From contig JAEUIC010000018.1 of NCBI GenBank assembly GCA_016795285.1, positions 1 to 64,000 of the forward strand: a stretch of DNA of 64,000 nt, written 5' to 3'. Made by a program: the position numbers and the translations under genes. Below the pieces are notes generated by a model. The model was not told the DNA's origin and ran no database searches. It saw only the letters and a list, made by a program, of their open reading frames with translations. Of the stretch, positions 47,838 through 57,180 are shown piece by piece (position 1 is the first letter of the stretch; the number at the start of each line of letters is the position of its first letter). Origin of the DNA: Planctomycetota bacterium. Its GTDB lineage: Bacteria > Planctomycetota > B15-G4 > SIAN01.

Positions 47838-49258
47838 GCCTCGCTCGACTGCGCGCACCGCTGCTGCGCCTCGCGGCAAGTTGCACGGTGCTCGCTGCCT
47901 GCGTCCAGGAGCCGCGGCGGCCGCGTCCGCGCTCCTTCCAAGCGGTCGATGATTCCGACCGCCCCGGCGCCTCGCCCACGCGCGGCGCCGAGTTCGCCCG
48001 CGGACCGCGCGCCTTCAAGGCGGCCGAAGCGGCGCGCGGCGCGCGACCGGAAGCGACGGCGCCGGTCGGCGGGTCGGCCGTGAGCCAAGACGCGTTGCAG
48101 GCGGAAGTGCTGCCGACCGAGGACCAACCGGCCTCGAGCCCCTTCCACCGGTTCGAGTGGAACCTGATCCGCAACCCCGACGGGACGCTCACCAAGCTCT
48201 ACTACTTCCGCGCGCAGCCGAACGGCCCTGGCGCGAAGACCTACGTCGAACTCCTCACGCGCTTCATCCCCGGATTCAGCGGACTGGCTCCCGACCAGGA
48301 CTACTGGATCAAGGAGAAGTTCCTGATCGATCCGCGCAAGGAGAGCCACGACACCTGGGACACCGGGGGTGGCGCCGGGCTCGTGCTCGGCAACGGCCAG
48401 GTCGCCGACCTCTTCATGGTCACCGGCAGCGAGGACATGCTGCAGCAGATCGACGAGTTCCTCGCCAGCCTGATGGCCGACGTGCCGCAGGTCGAGATCG
48501 AGACGACCATCGTCGAGCTCTCGCTCGACGACGAACTCGCCACCGGATCGAAGATCTCGTTCACCCGCGGAACCGCCACCGACCCGGAAGGGAACCTGAT
48601 CCAGGACGTGACGGTCAAGCTGGCCGAGAACCTGGTGAACGGCACGTTCGGGACCTTCCACGCCATCCACGACGAGACGGTCGTGAGCGGGTTGCTCGAG
48701 CTGCTGCAGTCGACCACCGACTCCGAGGTGCTCTCCGCGCCGAAGCTCGCCGTACTGAACGGCCACCGCGCGATCATCGACACCGGCTCCGAGACCCCCT
48801 TCTTTACGCCGACCTTCAGCGGCAACGGCGTGTCGTCGATCGTGACGCAGTTCAAGCCGACCGGAATCTCGGTGGTGGTGACGCCGTTCATCCTCACGGC
48901 GGGCATGGTGCAGCTCGAGATCTCGGTCGAGGTCTCGGCGGTGACCGGCTTCGTCACCGCGGCGGTCAGCTCGACGGCCTCGGTCGAGAACCCGCTGATC
49001 TCGCGACGCAACGCCCACACGGTCGTGAACGTGCCGTCGGGCAAGACGGTGATGATCGGCGGCCTCGTCACGACCGACGACATCGAGTCGGTCGAGAAGG
49101 TGCCGTGGCTCGGCGACATCCCGCTGCTCGGCTACCTCTTCAAGCGCAAGACGACGACCTATCGCAAGGCGCAGGTGCTCTTCTTCGTCAAGCCGCGCAT
49201 CCTGCAGACGAAGCTGCGCGAAGCGGAGATCTACGACCCGGCGGACGAACTGCGCTGA
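47834..49258 (+). CDS. Secretin-domain lipoprotein
   Basis: 474 residues from a GTG overlapping the preceding stop. The signal peptide ends in a lipobox (CTVLAAC). After a low-complexity stretch (~25-90), an N-domain-like region precedes the C-terminal secretin domain at ~210-455 (VEIETTIVELSLDDELATG, LSAPKLAVLNGHRAIIDTGS, VPWLGDIPLLGYLFKRKTTT), ending in VLFFVKPRIL. Secretins form multimeric outer-membrane channels. It is short compared with GspD/PilQ (~600-700), with few N-domains, and no other secretion genes are near. Confidence 0.88.
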   Translation: MSLARLRAPLLRLAASCTVLAACVQEPRRPRPRSFQAVDDSDRPGASPTRGAEFARGPRAFKAAEAARGARPEATAPVGGSAVSQDALQAEVLPTEDQPASSPFHRFEWNLIRNPDGTLTKLYYFRAQPNGPGAKTYVELLTRFIPGFSGLAPDQDYWIKEKFLIDPRKESHDTWDTGGGAGLVLGNGQVADLFMVTGSEDMLQQIDEFLASLMADVPQVEIETTIVELSLDDELATGSKISFTRGTATDPEGNLIQDVTVKLAENLVNGTFGTFHAIHDETVVSGLLELLQSTTDSEVLSAPKLAVLNGHRAIIDTGSETPFFTPTFSGNGVSSIVTQFKPTGISVVVTPFILTAGMVQLEISVEVSAVTGFVTAAVSSTASVENPLISRRNAHTVVNVPSGKTVMIGGLVTTDDIESVEKVPWLGDIPLLGYLFKRKTTTYRKAQVLFFVKPRILQTKLREAEIYDPADELR

Positions 49259-49667
49259 CGCGAACGGCGCTGGCCGATCTCGCGCGACGGCGCCGACGAC
49301 CGAGCGAGTGCGAACGACATCAACTCACCCGCGGCCAACTGTTCGGCCGATCGACGGCCTGCCGGGATCCTGCGAGGGGACGCAGCGGGATCCCGGCGGG
49401 CCGTCACTGTTCGCGCGGCGGCGGGTCGGTCCTGCGCGCGATCGCCCCGCGGCTCGAGCGCGCCTCGATGGGGCGCCCGGCGTGATGCGGGGTGCGCGGA
49501 CTCGCAGCGGCTCGCCGCGAAACGAGCGCGCGCGGGCTCGACGATGGTCGAACCCGCGCGCCCTGGTTCATCTTCGTTTCATCCGGTCGAGCGCCGCGGC
49601 GTTCCCCGCAGCGGCGAGGCGATTGCTGCGTCGGTCCCGCGATCGCTTCGCCCGGCACTCTCGCCGA
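49259..49667. terminator. Convergent gap with a stable hairpin
   Basis: 409 bp between converging genes, no convincing ORF. A hairpin is formed by GCGCGGGCTCGA (49530-49541) and TCGAACCCGCGC (49548-49559), with one mismatch and a 6-base gap. The sequence that follows it rightwards, CCTGGTTCATCTTCGTTTCA, is moderately T-rich. It may serve as a terminator for the secretin operon. Confidence 0.5.
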
Positions 49668-50405
49668 TCACTGCACCTCGATCGTCCCCTTCTTGATCAC
49701 GAGCTCTTCGGTCGGCGGCGCCGGATCGCGCGGCCGGCCGCACGCCTCGAGCTTGCTGAGCGCGTCCTGGCCGTCGGTCATCTTGCCGTAGATCGTGTAC
49801 TGGTTGTCGAGCGACGGCGTCGGGCCGAACGTCAGGAAGAACTGGCTGCCGTCCGTGTTCGGGTCCTGCGTGCGCGCGGTGCTGAGCACGCCGGCGGTGT
49901 CGTGCTTCACCTCGGGCTTGATCTCGATGCGCATCTGGTAGCCGGGATTGCCGGTCCCGTTGCCGAGCGGGCAGCCGCCCTGCGCCATGAAGCCCTTGAT
50001 CACGCGATGGAACTTGAGGCCGTCGTAGAAGCCGAGCGTGTTGAGGTAGATGCAGCTCGACACGTGCATCGGCGCGATCTCGGGCATCAGCTTGATCTTG
50101 ATGGTGCCCTTGTTGGTCTCCATCACCCAGAAGTAGGTCTTCTTCGGGTCGAAGGTGAGCTGCGGCGGCTTCGGGAGCTTCGACTTCCAGCCGTTCTTGG
50201 TGGTGTCGATCTTCTGGTCGGCGATGAACTTCTTCACGGTCTCGATCGCGTCGGCGGCCACGGCCTTCTCCTGGGGCGCCGCGGCAGCATCTCCTTGGGT
50301 GGCCGGCGCCGCGGCCCCACCGGAGACCGAGGCGGACGCCGGGCCGCAGCCGACGAGCAAGCCGCTCATCAGGGACAGGGACGAGAGAAGCGCGAACGTG
50401 CGCAT
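49668..50405 (-). CDS. Lipoprotein cyclophilin-type peptidyl-prolyl isomerase
   Basis: 245 residues. Signal peptide and lipobox ALLSSLSLMSGLLVGC, then an Ala/Gly-rich linker. The cyclophilin domain spans ~85-245 (TNKGTIKIKLMPEIAPMHVS, FHRVIKGFMAQGGCPLGNGT, QFFLTFGPTPSLDNQYTIYG). The FHRVIKGFMAQGG core contains the catalytic Arg. It is likely an outer-membrane-anchored folding catalyst in the periplasm. A second, unrelated PPIase family is at 7400. Confidence 0.93.
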   Translation of the reverse strand: MRTFALLSSLSLMSGLLVGCGPASASVSGGAAAPATQGDAAAAPQEKAVAADAIETVKKFIADQKIDTTKNGWKSKLPKPPQLTFDPKKTYFWVMETNKGTIKIKLMPEIAPMHVSSCIYLNTLGFYDGLKFHRVIKGFMAQGGCPLGNGTGNPGYQMRIEIKPEVKHDTAGVLSTARTQDPNTDGSQFFLTFGPTPSLDNQYTIYGKMTDGQDALSKLEACGRPRDPAPPTEELVIKKGTIEVQ

Positions 50406-50551
50406 CGTGTCGATCCTCGCTTGCGTTTCGGAGTGGGGGCGTTCGCCGGCCGCGATTTGCGGCGTACGCCCGTCGGGGCGTCTCGGCGGGCGGAGAGATT
50501 GGCGGGGCACGGGGCTCGCTGCAAGGGGCGCGCGTTCGCCGCCGCCGCCGC

Positions 50552-51949
50552 TCAGCGCGCGGTGACCTCGATCGCGGCCTCCGCGACGCTCGCGCCGCGC
50601 TCGTCCTGCGCGACCAGCCGGTAGCGGCCGGGCGGCAGCAGCAGCATCGGGCACGGCTCGCCCGCTTCGAGGACGAGCCGATCGACCGCGAGCGCCGTCG
50701 GCGGGTCGTCGGCCCGGCGCGCCTCGACCATCGAGCGCCCCTCGCGCGGCTCGAGCTCGACCGGGATCTCGGCGGCGACGCGGCCTCCGCTCCCGGCCAT
50801 CCAGCCGGGACGACCGTCGACCGGAGCGAGTGCCGGATGGAAGAGCTGCAGGTCGACCTTGCCGGCCCACCCGTCGCCGCCGACGAACCAGCCGCCGTCG
50901 GCGCGGCGCAGCAGGACCGGCCGCGCGAGCCAGCCGCGCCGCTCCGCGAACGTCCACGCGGCGCCGCTCCGTTCCGGCGTCGAGCCGGGCGTCTGCTCGG
51001 TCTGGTCGATGGTGAGCGGGTCGAGGCCGAGCGCGCGCCCGAGCCGCGCCGCCATCCACCCGTCGTCGTCGCCGTCGGCGCGCGCCGTCCACTCCTCGGT
51101 CGCGTGCGAGTAGCCGCAGTAGATGAAGGCCTTCGCCGCAGGATCGCGCGCGAAGAGGCGCAGGACGAGGTTCGCGCACTGCGCCGTCTCCCGCTCGCGG
51201 ATCGATGCGGCGACGTCGGTCGGCGGCGCGCTGCTGCGCTCGATCTCGTAGTGGATCGGCTCGAAGCCCAACGCGACGGCGGCGCGCACGAACTCGGCGA
51301 AGAAGGGTTCCCGCGTGTAGTAGCCGGTCGCCTCGGTCGGATGGCCGCGGCGGCGCAGCTCGCCGGCGTCGGCGGTGAACGTCTCGCACGCGAGGTAGCG
51401 GTAGCCGAGGGCATGGAGCCGCTCGGCCAGCGCGAGCGCGAAGGCGCGATGGCGAGCGACGTGGTGCGCCTCGTTCAGGATCACGATGCGCCGCGTCGCC
51501 GCCTGCCGCGCGATCTCCTCGAGCGCGTCGACCGGCGTGCACGATGCGAGCTCGCGGGCCAGCGCTGCCGACGGCGCCGCGCCCCGTCCGCCGCCGCCGA
51601 GCGCCTCCATCGCCGCGCACGCGCCCGCCTCGTCGCCGAGGAAGGAGCGCAGCGTGGCGACCATGTTGAGCAGCTGCGGGTCGCGTGGCCGCGATTCGAG
51701 CGCGCGCTCCTTCGCGATCAGCGCCGCGAGGTACTTGCCCTCGCTCGCGAGGCGGTCGCCGTCGTCGATCGAGCGGGCAGCGGGCACGTCTTGCGCGGCG
51801 AGGCAGCGATCGTGCGGCGGAGCGACCGCCGCGACGAGGCTGGCGAGCGCGAGCGATGCGATGCGCGCGAAGCCCCTCGCGAGTCGCCGCGTCGGTGCGC
51901 GTTTCGACGCCGGGCGCGCCGCGCGATCGGCGGTTGGGATGCGTGGCAC
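50552..51949 (-). CDS. Exported TPR-like plus EreA/ChaN-like protein
   Basis: 465 residues. An N-terminal signal-like segment ([16 protein letters not shown]) is preceded by ~28 basic residues. A TPR-like pair follows ([20 protein letters not shown], then [18 protein letters not shown]). The core (~150-330) resembles EreA-like/ChaN-like proteins: [31 protein letters not shown], and [32 protein letters not shown] follows. The NEAHH motif replaces the usual GExxH and might bind metal or haem. The C-terminal ~100 residues are beta-rich. Function is not established. Confidence 0.65.
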   Translation of the reverse strand: MPRIPTADRAARPASKRAPTRRLARGFARIASLALASLVAAVAPPHDRCLAAQDVPAARSIDDGDRLASEGKYLAALIAKERALESRPRDPQLLNMVATLRSFLGDEAGACAAMEALGGGGRGAAPSAALARELASCTPVDALEEIARQAATRRIVILNEAHHVARHRAFALALAERLHALGYRYLACETFTADAGELRRRGHPTEATGYYTREPFFAEFVRAAVALGFEPIHYEIERSSAPPTDVAASIRERETAQCANLVLRLFARDPAAKAFIYCGYSHATEEWTARADGDDDGWMAARLGRALGLDPLTIDQTEQTPGSTPERSGAAWTFAERRGWLARPVLLRRADGGWFVGGDGWAGKVDLQLFHPALAPVDGRPGWMAGSGGRVAAEIPVELEPREGRSMVEARRADDPPTALAVDRLVLEAGEPCPMLLLPPGRYRLVAQDERGASVAEAAIEVTAR

Positions 51950-51979
51950 GGGCGCGTCTCCGCGGCGAGGGAGCTCTTC

Positions 51980-52888
51980 CTACGTCGAACCGGCGGCGGA
52001 GTTGGTGCGCGCCCGATCGGCGCGTCGCGCGGCGAAGGGGCGCGCGCGCGACTCGCTGAGCGGCGCGCCGAGCAGCGCCGCCATCACCTCGCCGGCGAGG
52101 TCGCGGCCGGTCGCTGCTTCGAGCGCCTCGAGGCCGGGCGAGGCGTTCACTTCGAGCAGCTCGGGTCGCTCGCCGCCGATCGCGTCGACGGCAGCGAACG
52201 GCAGCCCGACCGCGGCGACGGCGGCCACCGCCAGCGCGCCGGCGCTCGTCGCGGCGAGCGGGCGCGGCTCGAAACGGCCGCCGCGGTGGGCGTTGCTGCG
52301 GTACTCGCCGGGCGCCGGGATGGCGCGGGCCGAGGCGATCACGCGCCCCGCGACCACGAGGTGGCGCTCGATCGGGCCGCGGTCGCTGCGGTCGGCCTGC
52401 AGCAGGAAGCTCTGGCCGCTCCCCCAGAAGAGGTGGCCGACGTGCAGCGCCTCGGGGCAGTCGGCGACGCGCACCACATGCGTCCCCTGCGAACCGCGCC
52501 GTCCCTTCACGAACCAGCTGCGGCCCGACAGCTCGGCGAGCGCCGCGGGGAGCTCACCCGGGCGGCGGATCAGCCGCGTCGGCGGGCAGGCGATCCCGGC
52601 GCGCGCCGCCGCGACGAGCGTCAGCCACTGGTCGCCGGCGACCGACAGCGCCCGGCGCGTCTGCAGCGGGAGCGCGCCCGCCGTGACGAGCGTCCGCCAC
52701 GCGCGCAGCACGGCGGGCCGCGAGAAGGTGCCGGGGCGAGCGAGCAGCCGTGCGCCGGCCAAGCGCGCGCGCGGCGGCGGATCGCGCGGGCGGACGAGCG
52801 TCACGGTCGCGCCGAGCGCACGGGCGGCCGCGGCGAGGCGGCGCGGCGTCGGCAGCTCGGGCTCGTTGGTGAGGAGGAGGAATTCCAT
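51980..52888 (-). CDS. RimK-like ATP-grasp ligase
   Basis: 302 residues. The ATP-grasp fold is visible: [14 protein letters not shown] (ATP loop, ~125-138) and the metal-binding [14 protein letters not shown] (~250-265), preceded by [10 protein letters not shown]. RimK-type enzymes form peptide-like bonds, for example adding glutamate to ribosomal S6 or to lysine-biosynthesis carriers; the substrate is unknown here. The ATG follows GAGGAGGAG-like sequence on the minus strand only weakly. It diverges from the nuo cluster. Confidence 0.85.
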   Translation of the reverse strand: MEFLLLTNEPELPTPRRLAAAARALGATVTLVRPRDPPPRARLAGARLLARPGTFSRPAVLRAWRTLVTAGALPLQTRRALSVAGDQWLTLVAAARAGIACPPTRLIRRPGELPAALAELSGRSWFVKGRRGSQGTHVVRVADCPEALHVGHLFWGSGQSFLLQADRSDRGPIERHLVVAGRVIASARAIPAPGEYRSNAHRGGRFEPRPLAATSAGALAVAAVAAVGLPFAAVDAIGGERPELLEVNASPGLEALEAATGRDLAGEVMAALLGAPLSESRARPFAARRADRARTNSAAGST

Positions 52889-52976
52889 GGTGGATGCCGC
52901 GGGCGACTCGGCGCGAGGGGCGCTTCCGGTTAGCCTGTGCCGCCCTCCCGAAGAAACGCCGAGCGCAAGGACGCCC
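52889..52976. promoter_or_regulatory. Divergent promoter region of ATP-grasp and nuo genes
   Basis: 88 bp between divergent genes. GCAAGGAC upstream of the nuoB ATG is the likely ribosome-binding site. No promoter box was assigned. Confidence 0.4.
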
Positions 52977-53477
52977 ATGGGTGTCGAAGACAAGTTCCCG
53001 GAAGTCGTCACGTCGCGGCTCACCGACCTGGTGGGCTGGGCGCGCAAGAACTCGTTGTGGCCGATGCCGCTCGGGCTCTCCTGCTGCGCGATCGAGATGA
53101 TGGCGACGGTCGGTCCGCGCTTCGACCTCTCGCGCTTCGGCGCCGAGGTCTTCCGCTTCAGCCCGCGCCAGAGCGACGTGATGATCGTCGCCGGCACGCT
53201 GACGTGGAAGATGGCGTCGGTCGCGCGGCGCATCTACGACCAGATGCCCGACCCGAAGTGGGTCATCGCGATGGGCGTCTGCGCCTCCTCGGGGGGGCTC
53301 TATCGCAACTACGCCGTCGTCCCTGGCGTCGACCGCATCCTTCCGGTCGACGTCTACACGATGGGTTGTCCGCCGCGGCCGGACACGTTGATCCGCGCCG
53401 TCATGGAACTCCAGAAGAAGATCGACGAGCTCGCCATCGATGGCCGACGTCCCCGCGAACCCGTCTTCGTCCAGTAA
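52977..53477 (+). CDS. nuoB: NADH-quinone oxidoreductase subunit B
   Basis: 166 residues. It carries the N2 4Fe-4S cluster: Cys-36 and Cys-37 (GLSCCAIEM), Cys-101 (MGVCASSGG) and Cys-130 (TMGCPPRP). It forms the quinone-site junction of complex I with NuoD. Its end overlaps nuoC by 38 bp. Confidence 0.97.
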   Translation: MGVEDKFPEVVTSRLTDLVGWARKNSLWPMPLGLSCCAIEMMATVGPRFDLSRFGAEVFRFSPRQSDVMIVAGTLTWKMASVARRIYDQMPDPKWVIAMGVCASSGGLYRNYAVVPGVDRILPVDVYTMGCPPRPDTLIRAVMELQKKIDELAIDGRRPREPVFVQ

Positions 53478-54126
53478 CCCCGCCGCAGCGGCGCCGGCCG
53501 CCCCGGTGGCGCCACCGCCCGATCCGCTGATCGCCGCACTCACGGCGCTCGGCGCCGAGGCGCTGCCGCTCACGCAGGACCTGCTGCCGGTCTTCCGCGT
53601 CGAGCGCGACGCGTGGCCGTCGGTGGCGCGCGCGCTGCGCCGCGACCCGCAGCTCTCGTTCGAGATGCTGATCGACGTCGCGGGCGTCGACTTCCCGAAG
53701 CGCCGGCCGCGCTTCGAGGTCGTCTACCACCTCTGGTCGCTCACCTGGAACAAGGTGATCCGCGTCAAGGTCGGCGTGCCCGAGGAGGACCCGCAGGTCG
53801 CGAGCGTGATCGACCTCTGGCCGACCGCCGACTGGCACGAGCGCGAGGCGTTCGACATGGTCGGCGTGAAGTTCGCCGGCCATCCCGACCTGCGCCGCAT
53901 CCTGATGCCCGACGACTACCCGTGGCACCCGCTCCGCAAGGACTTCCCGGTCGAAGGGATCGACAACTCGATCTCCTACGTGAAGGCGGGCGGCGTCCTG
54001 ATGACCCGCGAGCTCGACGTCGACCGTCCGGCCGGCCAGGACCGCACGCCGGTCGATCGCTCGCACGGCGATCCGGCCGGCTACAGCGACGGCACGCCGA
54101 CGCTGCCCGAGGAGGGGCGCTCGTGA
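53440..54126 (+). CDS. nuoC: NADH-quinone oxidoreductase subunit C
   Basis: 228 residues. The 30-kDa subunit signature is clear ([60 protein letters not shown]). A Pro/Ala-rich N-terminal extension of ~30 residues comes from the overlap with nuoB. A ~40-residue C-terminal tail is hydrophilic. Its stop overlaps the nuoD start. Confidence 0.96.
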   Translation: MADVPANPSSSSNPAAAAPAAPVAPPPDPLIAALTALGAEALPLTQDLLPVFRVERDAWPSVARALRRDPQLSFEMLIDVAGVDFPKRRPRFEVVYHLWSLTWNKVIRVKVGVPEEDPQVASVIDLWPTADWHEREAFDMVGVKFAGHPDLRRILMPDDYPWHPLRKDFPVEGIDNSISYVKAGGVLMTRELDVDRPAGQDRTPVDRSHGDPAGYSDGTPTLPEEGRS

Positions 54127-55361
54127 GCACGCTGACCGAGAAGATCGTCACCGTGAGCGACCTGCCGCCGCGTCCCGGCGGCGAGGGCGGCAACCTCCAC
54201 GAAGAGCGCATGGAGCTCTCGATGGGGCCGCAGCACCCCGCCACCCACGGCGTGCTGCAGTGCAAGCTGATCCTCGACGGCGAGAAGGTCGTCGCGATGG
54301 ATCCGGTGGTCGGTTACCTGCACCGCGGCAAGGAGAAGCACGCGGAGCACATGACCTACCAGCAGTTCTTCACCCTCACCGACCGGCTCGACTACCTGCA
54401 GCCGCTCGCGAACGAGGTGGGGTGGGCGCTGACGGTCGAGAAGCTCGCGGGCATCGAGGTGCCGGCGCGCGCGCAGGCGATCCGCACGATCATCTGCGAG
54501 TTCATGCGCCTCTCGGCGCACCTCGTGTGGGCCGGCATCGGCGGCGTCGACACCGGCGCGGTCTCGATGTTCATGTACGCGTTCCGCGACCGCGAAGAGC
54601 TCTTCGACCTGATGGACGAGCTCACCGGCCTGCGCACGAACCAGGAGTACCTGCGCATCGGCGGCGTCGGCGCCGACCTGTCGCCCGAGCTGATCGAGAA
54701 GATGAAGAAGTGGGTCGCGGCGCTGCCGGGCCATGTCGACGAGTTCGAGCTGCTGCTGACCGGCAACAAGATCTTCCACGACCGCATGCGCGGCGTCGGG
54801 CAGATCACCGCGCAGCAGGCGATCGAGCTCGGCGTGACCGGGCCGTGCCTGCGCGCGACCGGCGTCGGCGTCGACCTGCGTCGCGCGCGTCCCTACCTGC
54901 TCTACCCGCAGCTCGAGTTCGACGTGCCGGTCGGCACGCGCGGCGACGCCTACGACCGCTACCTCGTGCGCATCGAGGAGATGCGCCAGAGCGCGCGCAT
55001 CCTGAAGCAGCTGCTCGACCACTTGCCGGCAGGCGAGTGGATCGCGAAGGACTGGAAGAACGTGCTGCCGCCCAAGGGCCGGGTCTACACCTCGATGGAG
55101 GAGATGATCCACCAGTTCAAGACGGTCACCGAGTGGTGCCCTCCGAAGGGCGAGGTCTACCAGGCGACCGAGGCGGCGAACGGCGAGCTCGGCTTCTATT
55201 TGATGAGCGCGGGCGCCTCGCATCCCTACCGCGTCAAGATCCGCTCGCCGTCGTTCATCAACCTGCAGGCGCTGAAGCCGATGTCGGTCGGCTCCTACTT
55301 CAGCGACATCGTCGCGATCATCGCCTCGCTGCATTTCATCATGGGGGAGTGCGACCGATGA
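54123..55361 (+). CDS. nuoD: NADH-quinone oxidoreductase subunit D
   Basis: 412 residues from a GTG overlapping the nuoC stop. The 49-kDa-subunit signatures are present: SMGPQHPATHGVLQCKLILD, YLHRGKEKHAEHMTYQQFF and ending FSDIVAIIASLHFIMGECDR. It lines the quinone cavity with NuoB. Confidence 0.97.
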   Translation: MSTLTEKIVTVSDLPPRPGGEGGNLHEERMELSMGPQHPATHGVLQCKLILDGEKVVAMDPVVGYLHRGKEKHAEHMTYQQFFTLTDRLDYLQPLANEVGWALTVEKLAGIEVPARAQAIRTIICEFMRLSAHLVWAGIGGVDTGAVSMFMYAFRDREELFDLMDELTGLRTNQEYLRIGGVGADLSPELIEKMKKWVAALPGHVDEFELLLTGNKIFHDRMRGVGQITAQQAIELGVTGPCLRATGVGVDLRRARPYLLYPQLEFDVPVGTRGDAYDRYLVRIEEMRQSARILKQLLDHLPAGEWIAKDWKNVLPPKGRVYTSMEEMIHQFKTVTEWCPPKGEVYQATEAANGELGFYLMSAGASHPYRVKIRSPSFINLQALKPMSVGSYFSDIVAIIASLHFIMGECDR

Positions 55362-56050
55362 GCCCCGAGAGCGCCCCCGTCCTGCCGCCTCCAGCTGCCG
55401 GCGCGGCCTCGGCCGCCAGCGCGGCGAGCGGTGCGCCGCGCTTCGCCGCGGCGGTGGCGAACCCGAAGGTGATGCGCCACGCGCTGACGACGAACGAGAA
55501 GCTCTTCGTCGGCCCGTTCCTGAAGTCGCTGCTCTACACCTTCTCGCGGATGTTCAAGAAGGACATCACGCGCCGCTATCCCGAGCAGAAGATGGAGAAC
55601 AAGCCCTCCCTGCACGGCGTGCCGGTGCTGGTGATGAAGGAGGACGGTGCGCCGCGCTGCGTCGCTTGCGGGCTGTGCGAGTTCGTCTGCCCGCCGCGCG
55701 CCATCGACATCCAGCCGGGCGAGACCGACCGGCCGATCGAGCGCGAGCCGAAGAGCTTCGTGATCGACATGCTGCGCTGCATCGAGTGCAGCTACTGCGA
55801 AGAGGTCTGCCCGGAAGAGGCGATCGTGATGTCGACCGACTACGAAGTGGTCGGGCGGCGGCGCGAGGACTTCGTCTGGGACCTGAAGAAGCTGCTGAAG
55901 CCGATCGCGCAGCTGAAGGATCGCATCGCGTGGGTGCGGCGCACCTACCGGCGCTGGGACAGCAACGCCGACGCGAGCGCGCCGCCGGAAGGCGGCGTCT
56001 ATCGCGATCCGCGCTGGGCCGGGAAGAGCAAGCCGGTCGACCACCACTGA
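55358..56050 (+). CDS. nuoI: NADH-quinone oxidoreductase subunit I
   Basis: 230 residues. Two 4Fe-4S motifs are intact: CVACGLCEFVCP and CIECSYCEEVCPEEA. The ATG overlaps the nuoD stop (ATGA), so nuoD and nuoI are directly joined, without the usual E, F, G and H genes between them. A ~60-residue Ala/Pro-rich N-terminal extension is unusual. The C-terminus is also extended beyond the ferredoxin core. Confidence 0.95.
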   Translation: MSPESAPVLPPPAAGAASAASAASGAPRFAAAVANPKVMRHALTTNEKLFVGPFLKSLLYTFSRMFKKDITRRYPEQKMENKPSLHGVPVLVMKEDGAPRCVACGLCEFVCPPRAIDIQPGETDRPIEREPKSFVIDMLRCIECSYCEEVCPEEAIVMSTDYEVVGRRREDFVWDLKKLLKPIAQLKDRIAWVRRTYRRWDSNADASAPPEGGVYRDPRWAGKSKPVDHH

Positions 56051-56148
56051 GAGCGTTCGGTCGGCGCATGGCGTCGCAACGCTCGAGGCGGTGAAGGGCG
56101 GCGCTCCAACGAACCGCTGCGGCGAACGGCGGTGCCGCGATCCAGGCG

Positions 56149-56186
56149 GCGACCCGGACCGCGACCCGGACCGCGACCCGGACTGC
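56149..56186. repeat. Short 12-bp tandem repeat
   Basis: About three copies of GACCCGGACCGC (last diverged) in the non-coding gap between nuoI and the ExbD-like gene. The rest of this 225-bp gap holds nothing recognised except the ribosome-binding site of the next gene. Confidence 0.75.
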
Positions 56187-56275
56187 GATCGAGCGCCGCG
56201 CGACCGATTCGAACCGCTTCCGCGCGCGACCGTTCCTCCTCCTCGTTCCGATGGGACAGCGAGGAGGGCGGGGCG

Positions 56276-56752
56276 ATGGCGAAGCGCGATCTCGAACGGG
56301 TCGGCGGCGCAGTGGCGGTCGACATGACGCCGATGATCGACTGCACGTTCAACCTGCTGATCTTCTTCCTCTGCAACATCAACTTCCGCGCGCTCGAGGG
56401 GAAGCTGCCGCTCTTCTTGCCGAAAGATGTCGGAGTGAACGTCGGGGCGATCGAGCGGCAGATCGAGCCGATCGGCATCTCCGTGGCGCGCCGAGCGCCG
56501 GCCGACGTCCGCGATCCGCATTGGACGTGGCGCTGGAACGACCTCCACGTCCGCGTGCAAGGGCGGGAAATGGGATCGCCGCGCGAGTTGTACGAGACCC
56601 TCACGCACTTGCGCCGCAGCGGTCCAGAGCCACGTGTCGAACTGCGCCCGCGGTCGGGCACGCTCTACATCGACACGGTGAAGGTGCTCGACGAACTGCT
56701 CCGTTCGGGCTGCAGCGACGTCCGCTTCTGCGGCGTGCCGCTCGACGGGTGA
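56276..56752 (+). CDS. ExbD/TolR-like protein
   Basis: 158 residues with one N-terminal membrane helix containing the proton-path Asp: VDMTPMIDCTFNLLIFFL. The periplasmic part (FRALEGKLPLFLPKDVGVNV, VELRPRSGTLYIDTVKVLDE) fits the ExbD/TolR fold. Such proteins couple proton flow to TonB- or Tol-type work with ExbB/TolQ, which is not found nearby. The ATG is chosen because GAGGAGGGCGGGG lies just before it. Confidence 0.85.
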   Translation: MAKRDLERVGGAVAVDMTPMIDCTFNLLIFFLCNINFRALEGKLPLFLPKDVGVNVGAIERQIEPIGISVARRAPADVRDPHWTWRWNDLHVRVQGREMGSPRELYETLTHLRRSGPEPRVELRPRSGTLYIDTVKVLDELLRSGCSDVRFCGVPLDG

Positions 56753-56936
56753 CGGCGCTCCTCTGAGCCGCCGCCGCATGCGCAGTCGGGCGCGGGGCGG
56801 GGCCGAAGTCGCTCGCGCCATGTCGGGCTGGTGCGGAGTGCCGCGGCGGCAGGCTCGCTCGGTTGCGATTCCGCTGCGCCGAATCCGCGGCGGCGGATCG
56901 GGGCGCCCGTCCGCGTCGGGTCGTGGCGCTGCACGG

Positions 56937-57013
56937 TGGTAGCGGGGACCGGAGTTGAACCGGTTACCTGCGGGTTATGAATCCGCCGCTCTAACCAAAT
57001 GAGCTACCCCGCC
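56937..57013 (-). tRNA. tRNA-Met (elongator type, anticodon CAT)
   Basis: 77 nt including encoded CCA. The acceptor stem is GGCGGGG/CCCCGCT with a G1-U72 wobble, D-arm GCTC/GAGC, anticodon loop TTCATAA and T-arm ACCGG-TTCAACT-CCGGT. The C11-G24 pair and the absence of three G-C pairs next to the anticodon argue for elongator rather than initiator. A CAT anticodon could also be tRNA-Ile with lysidine. Position 31-39 is A-C, unpaired. Confidence 0.92.
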
Positions 57014-57180
57014 GCGCAAGAGGGCGAGCTTTATACCGATCGTCGCCTCCGATCGACACCGAGCGGGTGCACGAGGAGCGGGGCGGCGGCTGCGGAGCGC
57101 CCGGCGTTCAAGCGGCTCTCGTGCGGGAGTGCGAACGGCGGCGGGCCACCGACGGGGGAAGCGCCGGAGGCGCCCTCCGG

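Noticed and set aside
56937..57013. Initiator tRNA-Met
   Set aside because: It lacks the three consecutive G-C pairs in the anticodon stem and has a C11-G24 pair, both elongator features.
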